DNA from: Neostapfia colusana
Lineage: Eukaryota; Streptophyta; Magnoliopsida; Poales; Poaceae
DNA: 64,000 nt
Assembly (NCBI GenBank): GCA_030760725.1
Contig: JASWHV010000012.1
Location: 44,051,652-44,115,651 of the forward strand
Direction of reading: 5' to 3'
Shown here: positions 34,137 through 50,400 of the stretch, in pieces
Numbering within the stretch: the first letter of the stretch is position 1
How the letters are laid out: the number at the start of each line of letters is the position of its first letter
The notes under the pieces: model-generated
What the model saw: the letters and a program-made list of their open reading frames with translations, nothing else
What the model was told of the DNA's origin: nothing
Databases searched by the model: none
Translations under genes and position numbers: made by a program

Positions 34137-34989
34137 GTACCAATTTATAAATATGTTTAGTTAATGTTTTTGAAAGTTTATTTAATAAATTAGTATCTTT
34201 TTAGGTTACTTTTGAGGTAGTATCAATTTAGTTTTAGATTAGTATTAGTACAATTTTAAGTTAGTTTAATTTAGTTATAGTTTTAGTTTTAGGTTAGCTT
34301 TGATTAAGTTTTCGATTAGTTTTTATTTTCTTTTTACATTTTTTGTAATCTAACTTTACTTGGTTATAGATTAGTTAGAATTTGGTATAAAATAAGTTTA
34401 AATTTTGTTTTAGGTTACTTTAATATAATTCTTGGTTTAACTAAATTCATTTTAAACATAGTTTAAATATATTGATACTAAATTTTCTAGGTTATTTTTA
34501 ATTTAATATTAGGTGACTTTTAATTTCATTTTAGTTTAGTTTCAATTTAGTTATTGTTTAGTTTCTAATTACTTTTAGGTTAGTTTTATTTCCTGTAAGT
34601 TAGATTAATGCTAGTTTGAAATGAGTGACTTTCATTTAATTATATTTACATAACTCTAAAGTTTGTGTTTTATATTTCTTAAATTACATATGTGTTTATT
34701 TTCTATATTTATATTTCTAGATTCCTACTTATGTATGTCAATTTTAAATACAATGTTATGTACATTTCTGTATTTAGATTTCATTTTGAGTGTTTACATT
34801 TATGTATTTTAATTTACATATTTTAATTTCTATTCTTTATGTATTTACAGTTTTATCTTTATAATTATTCAATTTCATTTATAAAATTCTTTAAGTCCAT
34901 ATATTAAATAGATTCTTATCGTATGTAAGTTAATACAATTTAATTGTTCAGACATAGTTGTCATTACAATCTCTATGTTTATTTGTTAG
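34137..34989 (+). other. probable 5'UTR intron of the MULE transposase gene
   Basis: AT-rich, T-rich stretch full of TTAGTTTTAG-like sequence. It starts GTACCA after the purine tract and ends TTGTTAG just before the start codon region. Confidence 0.5.
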
Positions 34990-34991
34990 GA

Positions 34992-37945
<2,954 letters not shown>

Positions 37946-38114
37946 TATGTTTTTGGGTCCATTACAGATGTTGTAATGAATAATTTCTTATGTTAAGAAG
38001 TTACATATGTTAACGGTTTTTTCGTAGCTTCAAATTTTGTTGTTTGCTTTGCCAGGAAGTGTTGTAGTGTACGTTTCAATGACTAACAAGTTGATATATT
38101 GTATTTCTGCAGTT

Positions 38115-40778
38115 ATGGCTGCAGATGATTGTGGCACTCCAAAGCTCCTAGACGCTCAGTTCAAAATTCGATACCGCTCATACTTGAGCAGTGTTCAAGG
38201 TGTCGAACTTGACATGTTGCAACCGAGACTGGCGAAGAAGTTGTTACACCTGGACAACAGATGGATTTACTAGTACGTATGTTGTTGAAGTAAATAGTTC
38301 AAATATTGTTATGTGGTTTCCGTATTAACTTGTAATTTTATGATACAGTTTGAGTGCGTGGGGCTTCTACCACTGTGTATGATGTTGGAGCCCCGGATAA
38401 TGGAATGGTCTAAACAAAAGTCCATGCGACTAACATACGACCGTTCACTACTTACTGCGTTGGTGGGGAGATGACTGTGATGCTCCAGCACGTGTCGTAC
38501 CTAGTAGGTCTTCCTCTCGCCGGGCAGGCAGTTTGTAGGCCAGACTTCATAGACAGCTGATGTGAGGATCTGGAGGCTCGTTTCTCTAGTGTCGTACCTC
38601 ATCCAAGGAACACTGAGAGGAATGGTCCGATAAGACCGATTCTAGAGAAACAGGAGCACGGTCCGTCGAAGACTTGGTTGCAGCAGTACGAGGTAAGTGT
38701 CATTGAATTTTATTTACATTATTCATTTTTTAGTAATAATTGTACTAATACCTATATTGTTTGTTGTTCGTTTCAGCCCGAGAACATCCACCCAGATGCG
38801 GACTACTATACTGTCTCGAGACACTTGGAGGTGTACCTTCTATGGCTGTCGGGTGGATAATGTTCACAGATTCACATGGGGACTCGGTCGGTAAACGTCT
38901 TATCTTCTTCGCGAGAGAGATAGCGGACAGTCCCCCCCCCCCACGTAGTTCCACAGTATAGATGGGGTTCAGTTGTGCTAGCGGTATGTATCGAGGTCTC
39001 TGTACGGTTTGCACATAGGTAATTTACTAACAATAAAATCTTCATACATATATTATATTGACATCTCTTAATCATCTTACTTGTAATATTTCTGTTGTAA
39101 TTAGGTCCGGTGGATGCAATATTGACTGGATGTCCTTTGTTGCTGATTCTATGGGCGTACGAGCGTTACCTGATAGGTCGGCCTGTAGTTAACGTCGCCC
39201 CCTACAGCGACACCTTGTACAGGGACACCGAGGAGGACAGACCGACCATGGGCACATTGTGGACTCAACGAAAGGTAATTTAAATTCTATTTCATATATG
39301 TTCAATTTTATGCAGGGTAGTTGCTTCATTGTAATGATTTTTGTTTTTCAGCGTACCTGGGTGACGATACAGTGCATAGGAGGTACCCACACGATGTCGT
39401 TCGATCGCCTACAGGCGGATAACGACATCGTTTGGACTCTGTACTCTTACAAGGTTGTGGAGCGTCGCGCACCCGCCGGCTTGTCGTTGTTGTGCACGAG
39501 AGATGCGAACGTTTGGTGGACACGGAAGGCTCTCATGTACGACATGTACATGGAGGAGTACTCACCTCAGCGGCTCATGCGGCAATTTGGGCGGCAGCAG
39601 GTCTTTCCAGTTCCTAGGGTCCTCACAGTTCCACCCATTACACACACATAAGTTGTTTTCTACATTTCTATATCTAACGTACATTAAGTTTAAATGACTC
39701 GATAACGTTATATGTTGCACGCAGGCACACACGCAAGGGTTTCTCTGCAGCCGTGTTATGGCCTCGTATGAAAACTTGGGTATAGTAGTGGGCAGAGACA
39801 GCTCTTGACGTCATAGTGGATGCATTTTCGTTCACCGTGGAGTCGTACGCGAAGTGCCTGGGATGGTACATGACTCGTACACGTACGAGGATCACGTACG
39901 TACCGGCAGAGCCGGAGGTACACGTCACGTCTACTTCTAACACGTACCCTAGGTACCGGGATCGTAAGACCTTAGTTGTGGTAAGTTTGGTATTACCTTT
40001 TTTTGAATTACGTAGGTTTTGTTGTAACACATATGATTTATTTGTCTGCAGGTTGAGATGCTTCATAGTGCACAGATTGATGCTAGGGCAATGGCCCAAA
40101 AGATAGAACTATGATTGCATGTCCCCCAAAACGAGATGGCGTCGGTTTGGAAGAAGATGGACAAATACATTATGAACGCCTTGAAGAACATGGCTCTGTC
40201 ATGCACGGAGTCTTGTCATTAGGACTCCTCTGTATAGCAACCGATGCTCGTTTCAGCGTCGATAGTTCCACCGCCAACGTCTGTTGAGACAATACGTGAG
40301 ATATATTAAGATCTTTTACTTTTACTAAAATGTTGAAGGTACTAATGTCAACTATTATATGTACAGTGCCATCAGCGTCGTACGTTCACCCTACGTGTCT
40401 GGTTGACATTACTAAGATATCCAACTGGTGCACTGGTAAGTGTCAGTTTTAGTAAATATTATTAACATTATTATTTATTTATAAATCTGATAACCAATAA
40501 ATTTTGTGCGTTTCGAGTACCCGTCTTACGGTTCCGATGCGACGCAACACTATTTGGGAGTCTCCTTCGACTGGGAAGCATATGTTACCGATGCTATCGC
40601 GGACACACTTCCTCAAACATATAGAGCTTCGGAGCCAACACAACCGACGCAGCCGATGCAGGGCGCGACGCCGACATGAGTATCTAGCCCCAGGAACCCA
40701 CCTAACTCGTTGACATACGATGTTGACCACGTTCGAGCGGCGTGGAAGGCTTCTAGGGGGACGTGGCAAGCACGCTAG
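38115..40778 (+). pseudogene. plant mobile domain (PMD) gene carried by the MULE
   Basis: ATG at 38115. Exon-like blocks with GT/AG borders encode the PMD pattern: LLHLDNRW, FECVGLLPLCMMLEPRIMEW, then GEMTVM and HVSYLVGLPLAGQAV. Further on come a FTDSHGDSVGKRLIFFAREI block, TGCPLLLILWAYERYLIGRP, the RRAPAGLSLLCTRDANVWWT region and EYSPQRLMRQFG. The last block (YGSDATQHYLGVSFDWEAY) ends at TAG 40776-40778. PMD proteins (MAIL1 group in host genomes) also occur in MULEs, where their role is not settled. In-frame stops and a small deletion near 38460 indicate decay. It starts only 170 bp after the transposase stop and shows no TATA or palindrome array of its own. Confidence 0.82.
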
Positions 40779-40952
40779 GTGTTGATTTTGTACCTTTTCT
40801 ATTGTATCATGTGTATTTTGTTTAACTTTATGTATGATATTTCGGATGTTAAGTTATTTCTATGTCTATTTGTTGTACGATACTTTGTTCTCCTTAGAGT
40901 TGTAAAAATTCCTCGGACACACGGAGATATATTTGTCATGGGCTGTTGGACG

Positions 40953-41040
40953 GACGTGGAGAGTCGTCGATGAGGTTGACGAGTCGTCCACGTGGTGAAC
41001 GAGTCATCCACGGGGTGGACGACAGCCGGCGTATAAAGGT
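40953..41040 (+). promoter_or_regulatory. second palindrome array and TATA box inside the MULE
   Basis: GAGTCGTCCACGTGGTGAAC and CATCCACGGGGTGGACGAC end at 41023. TATA box GTATAAAGG lies at 41031-41039, 59 bp before the ATG at 41098. Confidence 0.75.
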
Positions 41041-41097
41041 TGTATTGCCGTGAGAGTCACCAACCCCAACTGAGATTGAGAGAAGAGAACGCAAACA

Positions 41098-41638
41098 ATG
41101 GCAAGCAGAGGTCGTGGCAGGATAGGAGTGGGAAACATTAGAGTGGTGCCTGAGAACTATTTGGTGGGTGGTCCTGAGTGGTATGAACCACCACTCGACA
41201 AGTTCCCGGTTCTAAGCAAGAATGATTTTGGTTTGTTTGATCCTTTTCGTCCATAACATAGTACCATAGAAGAGTGGCCTAAGTGCCGCTGTGGCCATGA
41301 TTGCGTTGTGCAAATGATGGATGGAAGAGAGGGTAGCGGTTGTCAATTCTTTCGTTGTCCTAACGGTGGAGAAGCTGACATACTGTCATATTTTGACCTT
41401 CATTTCCGTTTCACTAGTGCTACTTTGATGATGATAACTGCAGATACACACTATGGGTTGACCCACCACCTATCAAGCCAACTCAAGATTATATTAAATA
41501 TTTACAACATCGAAACTAAGAAATAGTTGTTGAACTTACGGAAATGGAGTCACACTTATTCGAATACATAGGTACCAGGCCCGTGTGCAACAACATGTCT
41601 TGTGAATGTCCTCACCACAAGCCAAAAACTACTAGTTA
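41098..41638 (+). pseudogene. MULE third ORF, GRF-type zinc-finger protein
   Basis: ATG at 41098 gives MASRGRGRIGVGNIRVVPEN. TAA at 41254-41256 interrupts the frame, which continues with KCRCGHDCVVQMMDGREGSG, CQFFRCP and YFDLHF, a C-x-C-G...C pattern like GRF zinc fingers. A frameshift near 41430 then gives RYTLWVDPPPIKPTQDYIKY, and the ORF ends with a Cys/His cluster (CNNMSCECPHH) before TAA at 41636-41638. GRF fingers bind nucleic acid. Here the protein is probably an accessory factor of the transposon, which is inferred. Confidence 0.65.
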
Positions 41639-41924
41639 AAACTAATTCTGATTACAAATGTATGCTCGCAATGTATCCTTACAATGTATGATCTTGTACA
41701 TTCAATTTTAATAAAATGGGAGGAAACAAACTGCTAGTCTCCTATAGTTGTTGATGAAGGGCAGTGTTATATGACATCCACATCAGAGCAAAATCAACCA
41801 TTAGCGGTGATATGAAATAAAAGTTTTCATTACAACAATAATCACAAGCGACTTTTAAGCGAGGTGTGGAAAGGCTAGAGAAGTTTTGCAAGGAACTATC
41901 AAGATCCTTTGTAAAAAGAGTTGT

Positions 41925-42107
41925 CCAGTTGTCCACGTGGTGGACGACTTCTCCACCTGATGGACGAGTCGTCCACCTGATGGACAATTCGTCGACTCGT
42001 CCACCTAATCGTCCACCTACTGGACGAACCTACTGGACGACTCGTCCAATAGGTGGACAAGTCATCCAACTGTTGGAAGACAACATGTTTCTATCGTTTA
42101 TTTAAGA
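41925..42107 (+). promoter_or_regulatory. third palindrome array and TATA box inside the MULE
   Basis: Six or more inverted copies of GTCGTCCAC / GTGGACGAC and variants such as CGTCCACCTGATGGACGA, up to about 42075. TATA-like TTTATTTAAG lies at 42097-42106, 84 bp before the ATG at 42190. Confidence 0.75.
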
Positions 42108-42189
42108 GCTACCGCGGACATTCGCCATAATCGCACTTCATAAATTCACCTCACGCTAGAAACACTCCCGCTCCATACATCCTGTTACC

Positions 42190-42823
42190 ATGGACTCACC
42201 TTACCACCAAACCAAAAAGAGAGAGTACATGTCTCACAGGGATTACAACCGTGAATGTGTTTATGTGGCACTGATTGTCAGTTTGTAAGAGATCTTAGAT
42301 TGGGGGTTTAGACTGTGGATGTGCAACAACTATGTATGATCCCCCTCATAAAACCATGCCATTTTTCGACGTCAGGTAACATATATATTTCGAGATTATA
42401 TCAATTTCGCATTCACATTTCAATTCAAATGTTGATAACGACACGTCATGAATCATGTAGTCCCCACCGCCTCTTTGTGAGTTCACACAGTACATTGACC
42501 ACGAACAAACAGAGCAAGACGTCAAATACGTATATGCGATGCATAAAGCTGCTTGGAGTGACTTCCACTACGAGATGGAGTCCGAAAAGCGGGTTGAGCA
42601 GGAGAGGAAGGAGAGAGTTGAACAAGAGGAGCATCGTTGCAAGCGTTAGCAAGAACTTCAAAGAGTCAAGGAAAAGTATGGTCACAAGGCTCAGGAGGAG
42701 GAACGTATTGCTTGTCAGACAAGAGAGGATGAGCGGGAGCGCTTACGCAAGAGAGCACGTCGCGCAAGGTATGTCGTTCCGGATGCATTGCGCAAGGGAA
42801 AATACCTCCGTTGCACTCAATAG
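42190..42823 (+). pseudogene. MULE fourth ORF, charged coiled-coil protein
   Basis: ATG at 42190 gives MDSPYHQTKKREYMSHRDYN. A stop follows in exon 1. An intron starts GTAACATATA near 42376 and ends ATGTAG near 42460. Exon 2 reads SPPPLCEFTQYIDHEQTEQD, then a long Glu/Arg/Lys-rich heptad-like stretch (EQERKERVEQEEHRCKR), one TAG, and DERERLRKRARRARYVV, ending TAG at 42821-42823. Not a family I can name. Coiled-coil and basic tail suggest protein or nucleic-acid binding. Confidence 0.6.
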
Positions 42824-43297
42824 AATCTACATGAGTCATTTAATAAACTTTGTAATGTATGCAATGTTGAGTTTTTTAATTAATTGGTAATTGTGATATC
42901 GTGATCGCAATGCACATTTTAGAACTATTTAACAATTTGTTCCATATACAATAAGTTTTTGTAATCTATTGCATAAAATGATAACGATGTATATACATTT
43001 ACTTTCATAACAAAATATTTCGAATATATATCTAAGTATTTAAAAAAAAAGAAGTTCAAAAATGAATTCAAACTAAGAAAATTGGAACATTCACATCTGT
43101 GATCGTAATGCATATTTCGAAATTACATAACGAGCTACTTATCAAATAAAAACTTTATTTAACTCAATACATAAAATCATAACAATGTATACTATATTTA
43201 CTTTCAAACAACACTTTCTAAATATGTCTCTAAATATTTTTAAATCGGTGTCAAAAAATAATCACTTAAATCTGGATTTTCTGTCGCAGACCACAGA

Positions 43298-43437
43298 AAT
43301 CTAGTCGTCCACGCATTGGATGACAGGCTGATGTGGCATTTACCGTTCACCGTGTGGACGATTTCTTGTCCATATGGACTAATCGTCCACATAGTGGACG
43401 ATTACTTGTCCACGTAATCGTCCACGTGGACGACAAG
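43298..43437 (+). promoter_or_regulatory. MULE right-end palindrome array
   Basis: TAGTCGTCCACGCATTGGAT, GTGTGGACGATT, AATCGTCCACATAGTGGACG and AATCGTCCACGTGGACGAC lie just inside the right inverted repeat, mirroring the left-end array. Confidence 0.8.
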
Positions 43438-43476
43438 GTGGCTATTTTGCCAAAAATTGCAAGCTATTAATATTAA

Positions 43477-44021
43477 GTGGTTAAAAATAGTACTAAAATA
43501 AAAAAAAGCGTAGTACTAGTACCCATGGTTGAAAATGCAACACCGAGGCTTTCTCCAACAACATTCCGAAATGGGAGCCCATCCCCATTTTCGGTGAGCC
43601 CAAACCCCCTCCATTAGCTGCCCCATATACAAGGCCTATTTTAGACTCTTCTTCCCCATGCCCCAAAAATAGGGGTGCTCCCATGTAACCCATTCGGCTA
43701 TGCCCTACCGCCCTCAGTGGCCCCTCCTCTCTGCGCCCTCTTTCTCCCCACCTCCTCGAGTCAGCCTAGCTAGCAATGCCCACCTCCTCCCCGCCACCCT
43801 CCTGACGCGCCCTTCTCCTTGAGGCATTCCGACATGCCCTCCTCAGCGCTCATGATGCCAATGATGTTCGCAGGGGCGCGACCGCCTCGACAAGCGCTAA
43901 CACACCCTAGAAGGCAGCGAGGAGGAGCTCAGGCGGTGCGACGGCTCGGGCGATGTGGGCGCGTAGCGCGTGTGCCACCCTCCTCCTCCCGCCAAAAAAA
44001 GTTGAAGGTATCTCTTGTGCC
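43477..44021. other. intergenic, no gene recognised
   Basis: GC-richer DNA with CCCC-rich blocks. Short ORFs have no recognisable domain. Confidence 0.4.
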
Positions 44022-44393
44022 TCAAACGAGGATCATGACATGATCGCCTACTAATTCTTTGGGGATTTCAACCTCAAGAACTGCCCCAATGCCGTGCCTG
44101 ATGAACATAAAACTCATTTGGAGTGCGGCAAATGAGCACTTGATTCTGGACCCGAGCTTCTTTCCATGGTAGACCCTGTCCCATCGAAAGTCGAAACATA
44201 CGTCAACAAGAATAACGTAATCATCTTCACAAATACTGCCATTGCGCTTGACCTTGAGACTAATAACTCCGACCAGAGCTTTGTTCCACACTGACATTCC
44301 ACGAAGTGGTGAACTTAGCGGCAACAAACGGGGGTCCTGTGTATCAAGAACGAATGGATCTACCTTCAATGACAATGACATGATTGCAGACAA
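44022..44393 (-). pseudogene. DUF6598-like gene fragment
   Basis: A 123-residue minus ORF contains DPFVLDTQDPRLLPLSSPLR, GMSVWNKALVGVISLKVK and AVLEVEIPK. This order resembles the grass-abundant DUF6598 domain (L.L.GP.RGI.V.D.V.FE..LKVKG). There is no upstream start region of normal length and no full domain. It is called a relic; the assignment is from memory of the family pattern. Confidence 0.45.
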
Positions 44394-44695
44394 AAATGAA
44401 ACGTTGTTGAAGCTGCATAATCCACGCTAGGTTTCGGGTTGGTAAAGCGCTTGCAATCTTATGTTGCTGTGAGCAGAAAAAATATATTCAGATAGATACA
44501 GTAGTGTATGTATAACTCAAGGAGCGTGAAAAGTATGGTGAACGAGGGCTGATGCTTAAGTACTTGCCGAAGTGTCATCATCCTTTTTTTATGGAGCCAT
44601 TCACTTCTCAGTTGCCAAAAAGGCAGCCGGCCGGACACCATGCTCACCACGGAGGGCAGGGCCCAGGGCAGCATCTCCAGTCTCCAGAGGAAGAC

Positions 44696-45614
44696 GATGA
44701 GACTAGGAATGGCAACGGGTAAAAAACCCGCGGATATTACTCTGGTCATCCGTAACCGCTGGATAAAATTCATACGCAAACCCGTACCTGTTACCCGTGG
44801 TGGGTGAAAAAGATTATTCGTATCCGTTACCCACGGATATTTTTTATCCGCGGGTATATCTGTTACCCGAGATGGAGGTAGGCAGCCGGGATCTGACTAG
44901 GGAGGCAGCGTCGCAGGGACTAGGGAGGCGGCGCCGCAGGGACTAGGGGGGCGGCGCCGCAGGGACTAAGGAGGCGGCGCCGCAGGGACCAGGGAGGCCA
45001 GAGGTGGCGGCGGCGCAGCAGAGAGGCCGGAGGCAGTGGCACAGCAGAGAGGTCGGAGGTGGCGACACAGGAACCAGGGAGGTGGGTTGGCGGTGACGCA
45101 GCAGGAGGTCGGAGGCGGCAGCGCAGCAGGGAGGGCGGAGGCGCAACAGAGAGGCCAGAGGCGGTGGGGCAGCTGGGAGGCCGAAGGCGGCGGCGGGGTC
45201 CGCAGGGAGCGTCGGCCCTCAGCCGTCGGGGGTTCTCGGGGCGGCGGCGTAAGTTGGGGAGGCGGACTGAGGTGCTGATGGATGGTGGCGTCGGGTACTC
45301 GGGTGACTTGGGAGGCGGCGTAGAGAGCCAGGGAGTTGGAAAGAAGAGGAAAAAACTCTAGAACTAGATGTATCTATATGATGTTATATTAAACCCAAAT
45401 GTTAGAGAATAGGTTCGGTTATACAGATACGGATATAGAATTTTTTACCCGTAAGAAATATCCATTAAATTCTACCCGTTACCCGAACTTGTACCCGTGA
45501 ATCTAAATTTATGCCCGAACCTATACCCATCAGGTAGGATATCCGCGGATAAAGTAATGGTCACTGGTACCCATAAAAGAGTAATGGTCACTGGTTGCCA
45601 TCCCTAGATGAGAC
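44696..45614. mobile_element. non-autonomous hAT element with 8-bp TSD
   Basis: TSD GATGAGAC lies at 44696-44703 and 45607-45614. The element 44704-45606 (903 bp) begins TAGGAATGGCAACGGGTA and ends GGTTGCCATCCCTA. Subterminal blocks CCCGCGGATATT / ATATCCGCGGATAAAG are inverted. The middle is GC-rich with a 23-bp minisatellite and has no transposase. The right end is 168 bp upstream of the AOR-like start codon. Confidence 0.93.
44894..45000. repeat. 23-bp minisatellite inside the hAT element
   Basis: About 4.5 units of GACTAGGGAGGCGGCGCCGC plus AGG, with single-base differences. Confidence 0.9.
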
Positions 45615-45774
45615 CAAGCCATCGAACTTCCTACACCAACCGGAACCAGACACACGAAGTACGTCACCCCGCTCGAGCGCTCCCCGCCTCTTCCAATCGG
45701 ATAACACCAGTACTCGGCAGCATCGAGAAGAAATTTGCGAAGCAAGCGCAGGAGCGCAGAAGGAATCGAAGAGA

Positions 45775-47201
<1,427 letters not shown>

Positions 47202-47424
47202 GAGCTGTAAATTGCAGAGTTTGTTCCCTGGCCATTCAGACCCAGCCCGGAATTCTGGAGTGTATCATGTAATCTAAAGTGAAGTTTATTTCAGGTAACA
47301 GTTATAGAATTACAAAGGGTGTCACTTATCAATTTCCAGTTGAGTTTGAATAGAAAAGGTAGAAATATGAAACTGCTGATCCTCGATTACCAGTTGCATG
47401 GTTCAACTGGGAAGGGTGGCATGT

Positions 47425-50400
47425 TTACTTCTTCGGAGACAACCTGATTGGGCAGATTGCAAATGCCATGCGGCGTGCAGCAAAAGCCAGTGAAAATCTC
47501 TCGTCCTCAGTCAATGCCCTCTCTATGACTTTGACGACAGATGGGTCCTGACATGGGAGACACCAACATATTATCTATATGTTTGTTCGATATAATATAG
47601 AACTGCTAGTTAAACTAAGGTTCTATACTAGCATCTTCAAGAAAAAAACATATACAATAGAGTCTGAAACTAAGAGAAAATTTGCCTATATGGCATATAA
47701 ACAAGCAAGTGACATATACACAAGTTCAATGGAAGCCCCTGAAAGCAACACTGCAACAGGAATACATACCCTTATATGTAGTTGGCTAGGAGCAGGACGA
47801 ATTTGAGCAATGTCACCGACTCTGATAACGTTATTGACATTCCCGTGCTCATCGGTTTCTGTTGGCAATGCAGTCGAGTGCCTCCACTGGTCCCCAACAA
47901 TGAACTTGTAATAGTACCTAAACAAGTATATGTCAGTTTCAGTTGACTCTATAAAAACAGAAGCAAAGAGCAAGTTCAAAATAGATGCAAACATGAATTC
48001 CATAACATTATCAGCAATAAATTCCCAAGGAACAGAACGATCTTTCACAATTACTGAAAGAATTAGGGTAAATTCCATAACCCACCAATAAATTTAAAAG
48101 AATAGTTGACGACTTACTTTCCATGACGAAGTCGAACTTCAGCTTCATATCGTGGCCCACCCTTGTGGCTGCACTTTATTTTGTCTTTCCAGTTACTTGT
48201 AAAATCTCCAACCAATTCTACATCCTCACCCTACAGAAAATTTGCCACATTCAAGTCAACCCTTTTTAATTGATTGGGAACATAGAATGGAGTCTCGCAA
48301 TGATTTGAAAATTATTTCATGACAAGTACTCTGTTCAATAACACATTGTGTATAGAAGAAACTTACCTCACGACCGCTATTCCAAACAAAACATACTGAA
48401 TGTGTGGGACTGCCATCATGCCTTCCATTTTCAACTAGTGCAATAAGATCCCAAGTTGCCCAAACGATTGCAGCTCTGCATGTTTGAATAAACACTTAGC
48501 TTCTCAAACAATAACCATAAGAGCAACTGCCAACAAAGCCATTATAAAGGAACTAGCAGCTCTTTAATTTAGAATGAATCCAGTAATACAGCTTTCAACT
48601 ATCATTACCTGTCAGGTCTGCAAGAGTGCAAACCAGTGATGAACTTATGAGCAATATGGAGAGGTGTATCTTGAACCCAGTGTAAATATGATATCACACA
48701 CGCTGGTGATCTATCGTATCCAGTTGTACAAGTCACATATATACGATAGTTCTTCCTTATCAGGCGTAATAGAAGACCAACACAGAAAGGAAGCTTTTTC
48801 CTCAGGTCCATGGAATCAACCTCTCTGAAAAAAGTCAAGAACTTATAGTTTAGTGACTATGAGATTACCCTAATGTTTAGTATCACATCTACAGATCATG
48901 AAAGAATTTCACTAAAAACGTCATCAAGATCTTTCTTGTCTTCCAAGTAATTAGGGTGGATTCGGATGACCTTTCAAGCAATGCCATCACAATTAGCTCT
49001 GTACAATACGAATACACAGGAACGAACAGACTGAACGGCAAGTACTATAGTGGCCAACTATCATCTAGAGTTCTAGACCTTTGTATGGATAAACATCAAT
49101 TACAACAGAAACTCTATACTCTCATTTGGCAATAAGAAGATATTTTATTTTAGCTAGACAATGAGGATGGCATAAATGATTTACTAAAACAGCAAAGAAA
49201 GCTACAGCAATCATTCAGAGAGACAATATAAAACTCTAGCTAGTTAAGTATAAATTTTCATATTATGTAGAGAAAATGTCTTAGTACCGTATAGGATAAT
49301 TGACCATCAAGATGTTGTTCTCTCGACAAGAATTATTGATTGCCTCAGAATTAATTCCCCAATTGGTGCGCTCACTTTCACTTTGGAAATTAAGAACAGC
49401 AGTGATACCCTGAAGCCTTTTGAAGTATCAGAGACGAATCATAGAGAGCTTAACATAAATGTAACAAATGAAAGCAGTAGTCTGGCAAATCTGCTCAATG
49501 CATTTGTAAGGAACCTACCACAGTCTCTGATAACATCTTCACATCCTTTTCAGTTTGTATGCAGGACCCAACATATATTTGTTCAGTAATCTGACAAGGT
49601 AATAAATAAAATGAATACGATGGATATCAATTCTTACTGATCCAATCCTTATACCGGTTCATATCCTAATGGTAAATGAGAGAACAAGAGCATGGAGAAG
49701 TAGTCCTCATCACCTTGCTGTACTGCATACCAAGTGAATGATTATAGTAGAGTTCACCTTTAGCACGGTCTAGTGCTCTGATGTACTCCTCCAAAGGAAA
49801 GCTGCCGTGTGCCCATTCAGCATTCACATCATCCTCATCAGAATACAAACTAACGATCTCACTTATGCGATTAGCCAGGTTGGTGCTGCTCTGATTGAGT
49901 CCACCTTTCTCGCTGGACAGAAGTACCCATCCTTGAGGACTTAGCATCCTTGGTGAAAATATAGCAAAACCAGATTTTCCATCCCCTGCAGAAGACTCGT
50001 TGAGTTTTGTGGACAACAGGGCACTATTCCAAGAAGAAATAGCAACCCGCCCCCTGTTAAACAGAACGTGGTAATCTTCATTTTGATGCAATTGATGGAT
50101 CGGGAAAGGAGCGAACGGCCTCTCAAGGATAAGGCTGCATGGTCCTGACTTGTCCCTCAGTGCAATCCTGGATGCAAGTTAAAGAGAACGTATGAACAAA
50201 GATTACCCATGCTGTAATCAAATCCAAAACATTATTCAAATTCTCATTCGTGGAAATTCAAAAATACAAATAAAGACGCCATGAGCTAAGTTCATCTCAT
50301 GGCATGGTTGCAACAGTTTAACAAATACTATGCTATTGCTGATGTCTTCAGTTGGGAGAAGTGCTCCAATGGTAAAAAAAGACGTTATCAAGCAACCATG

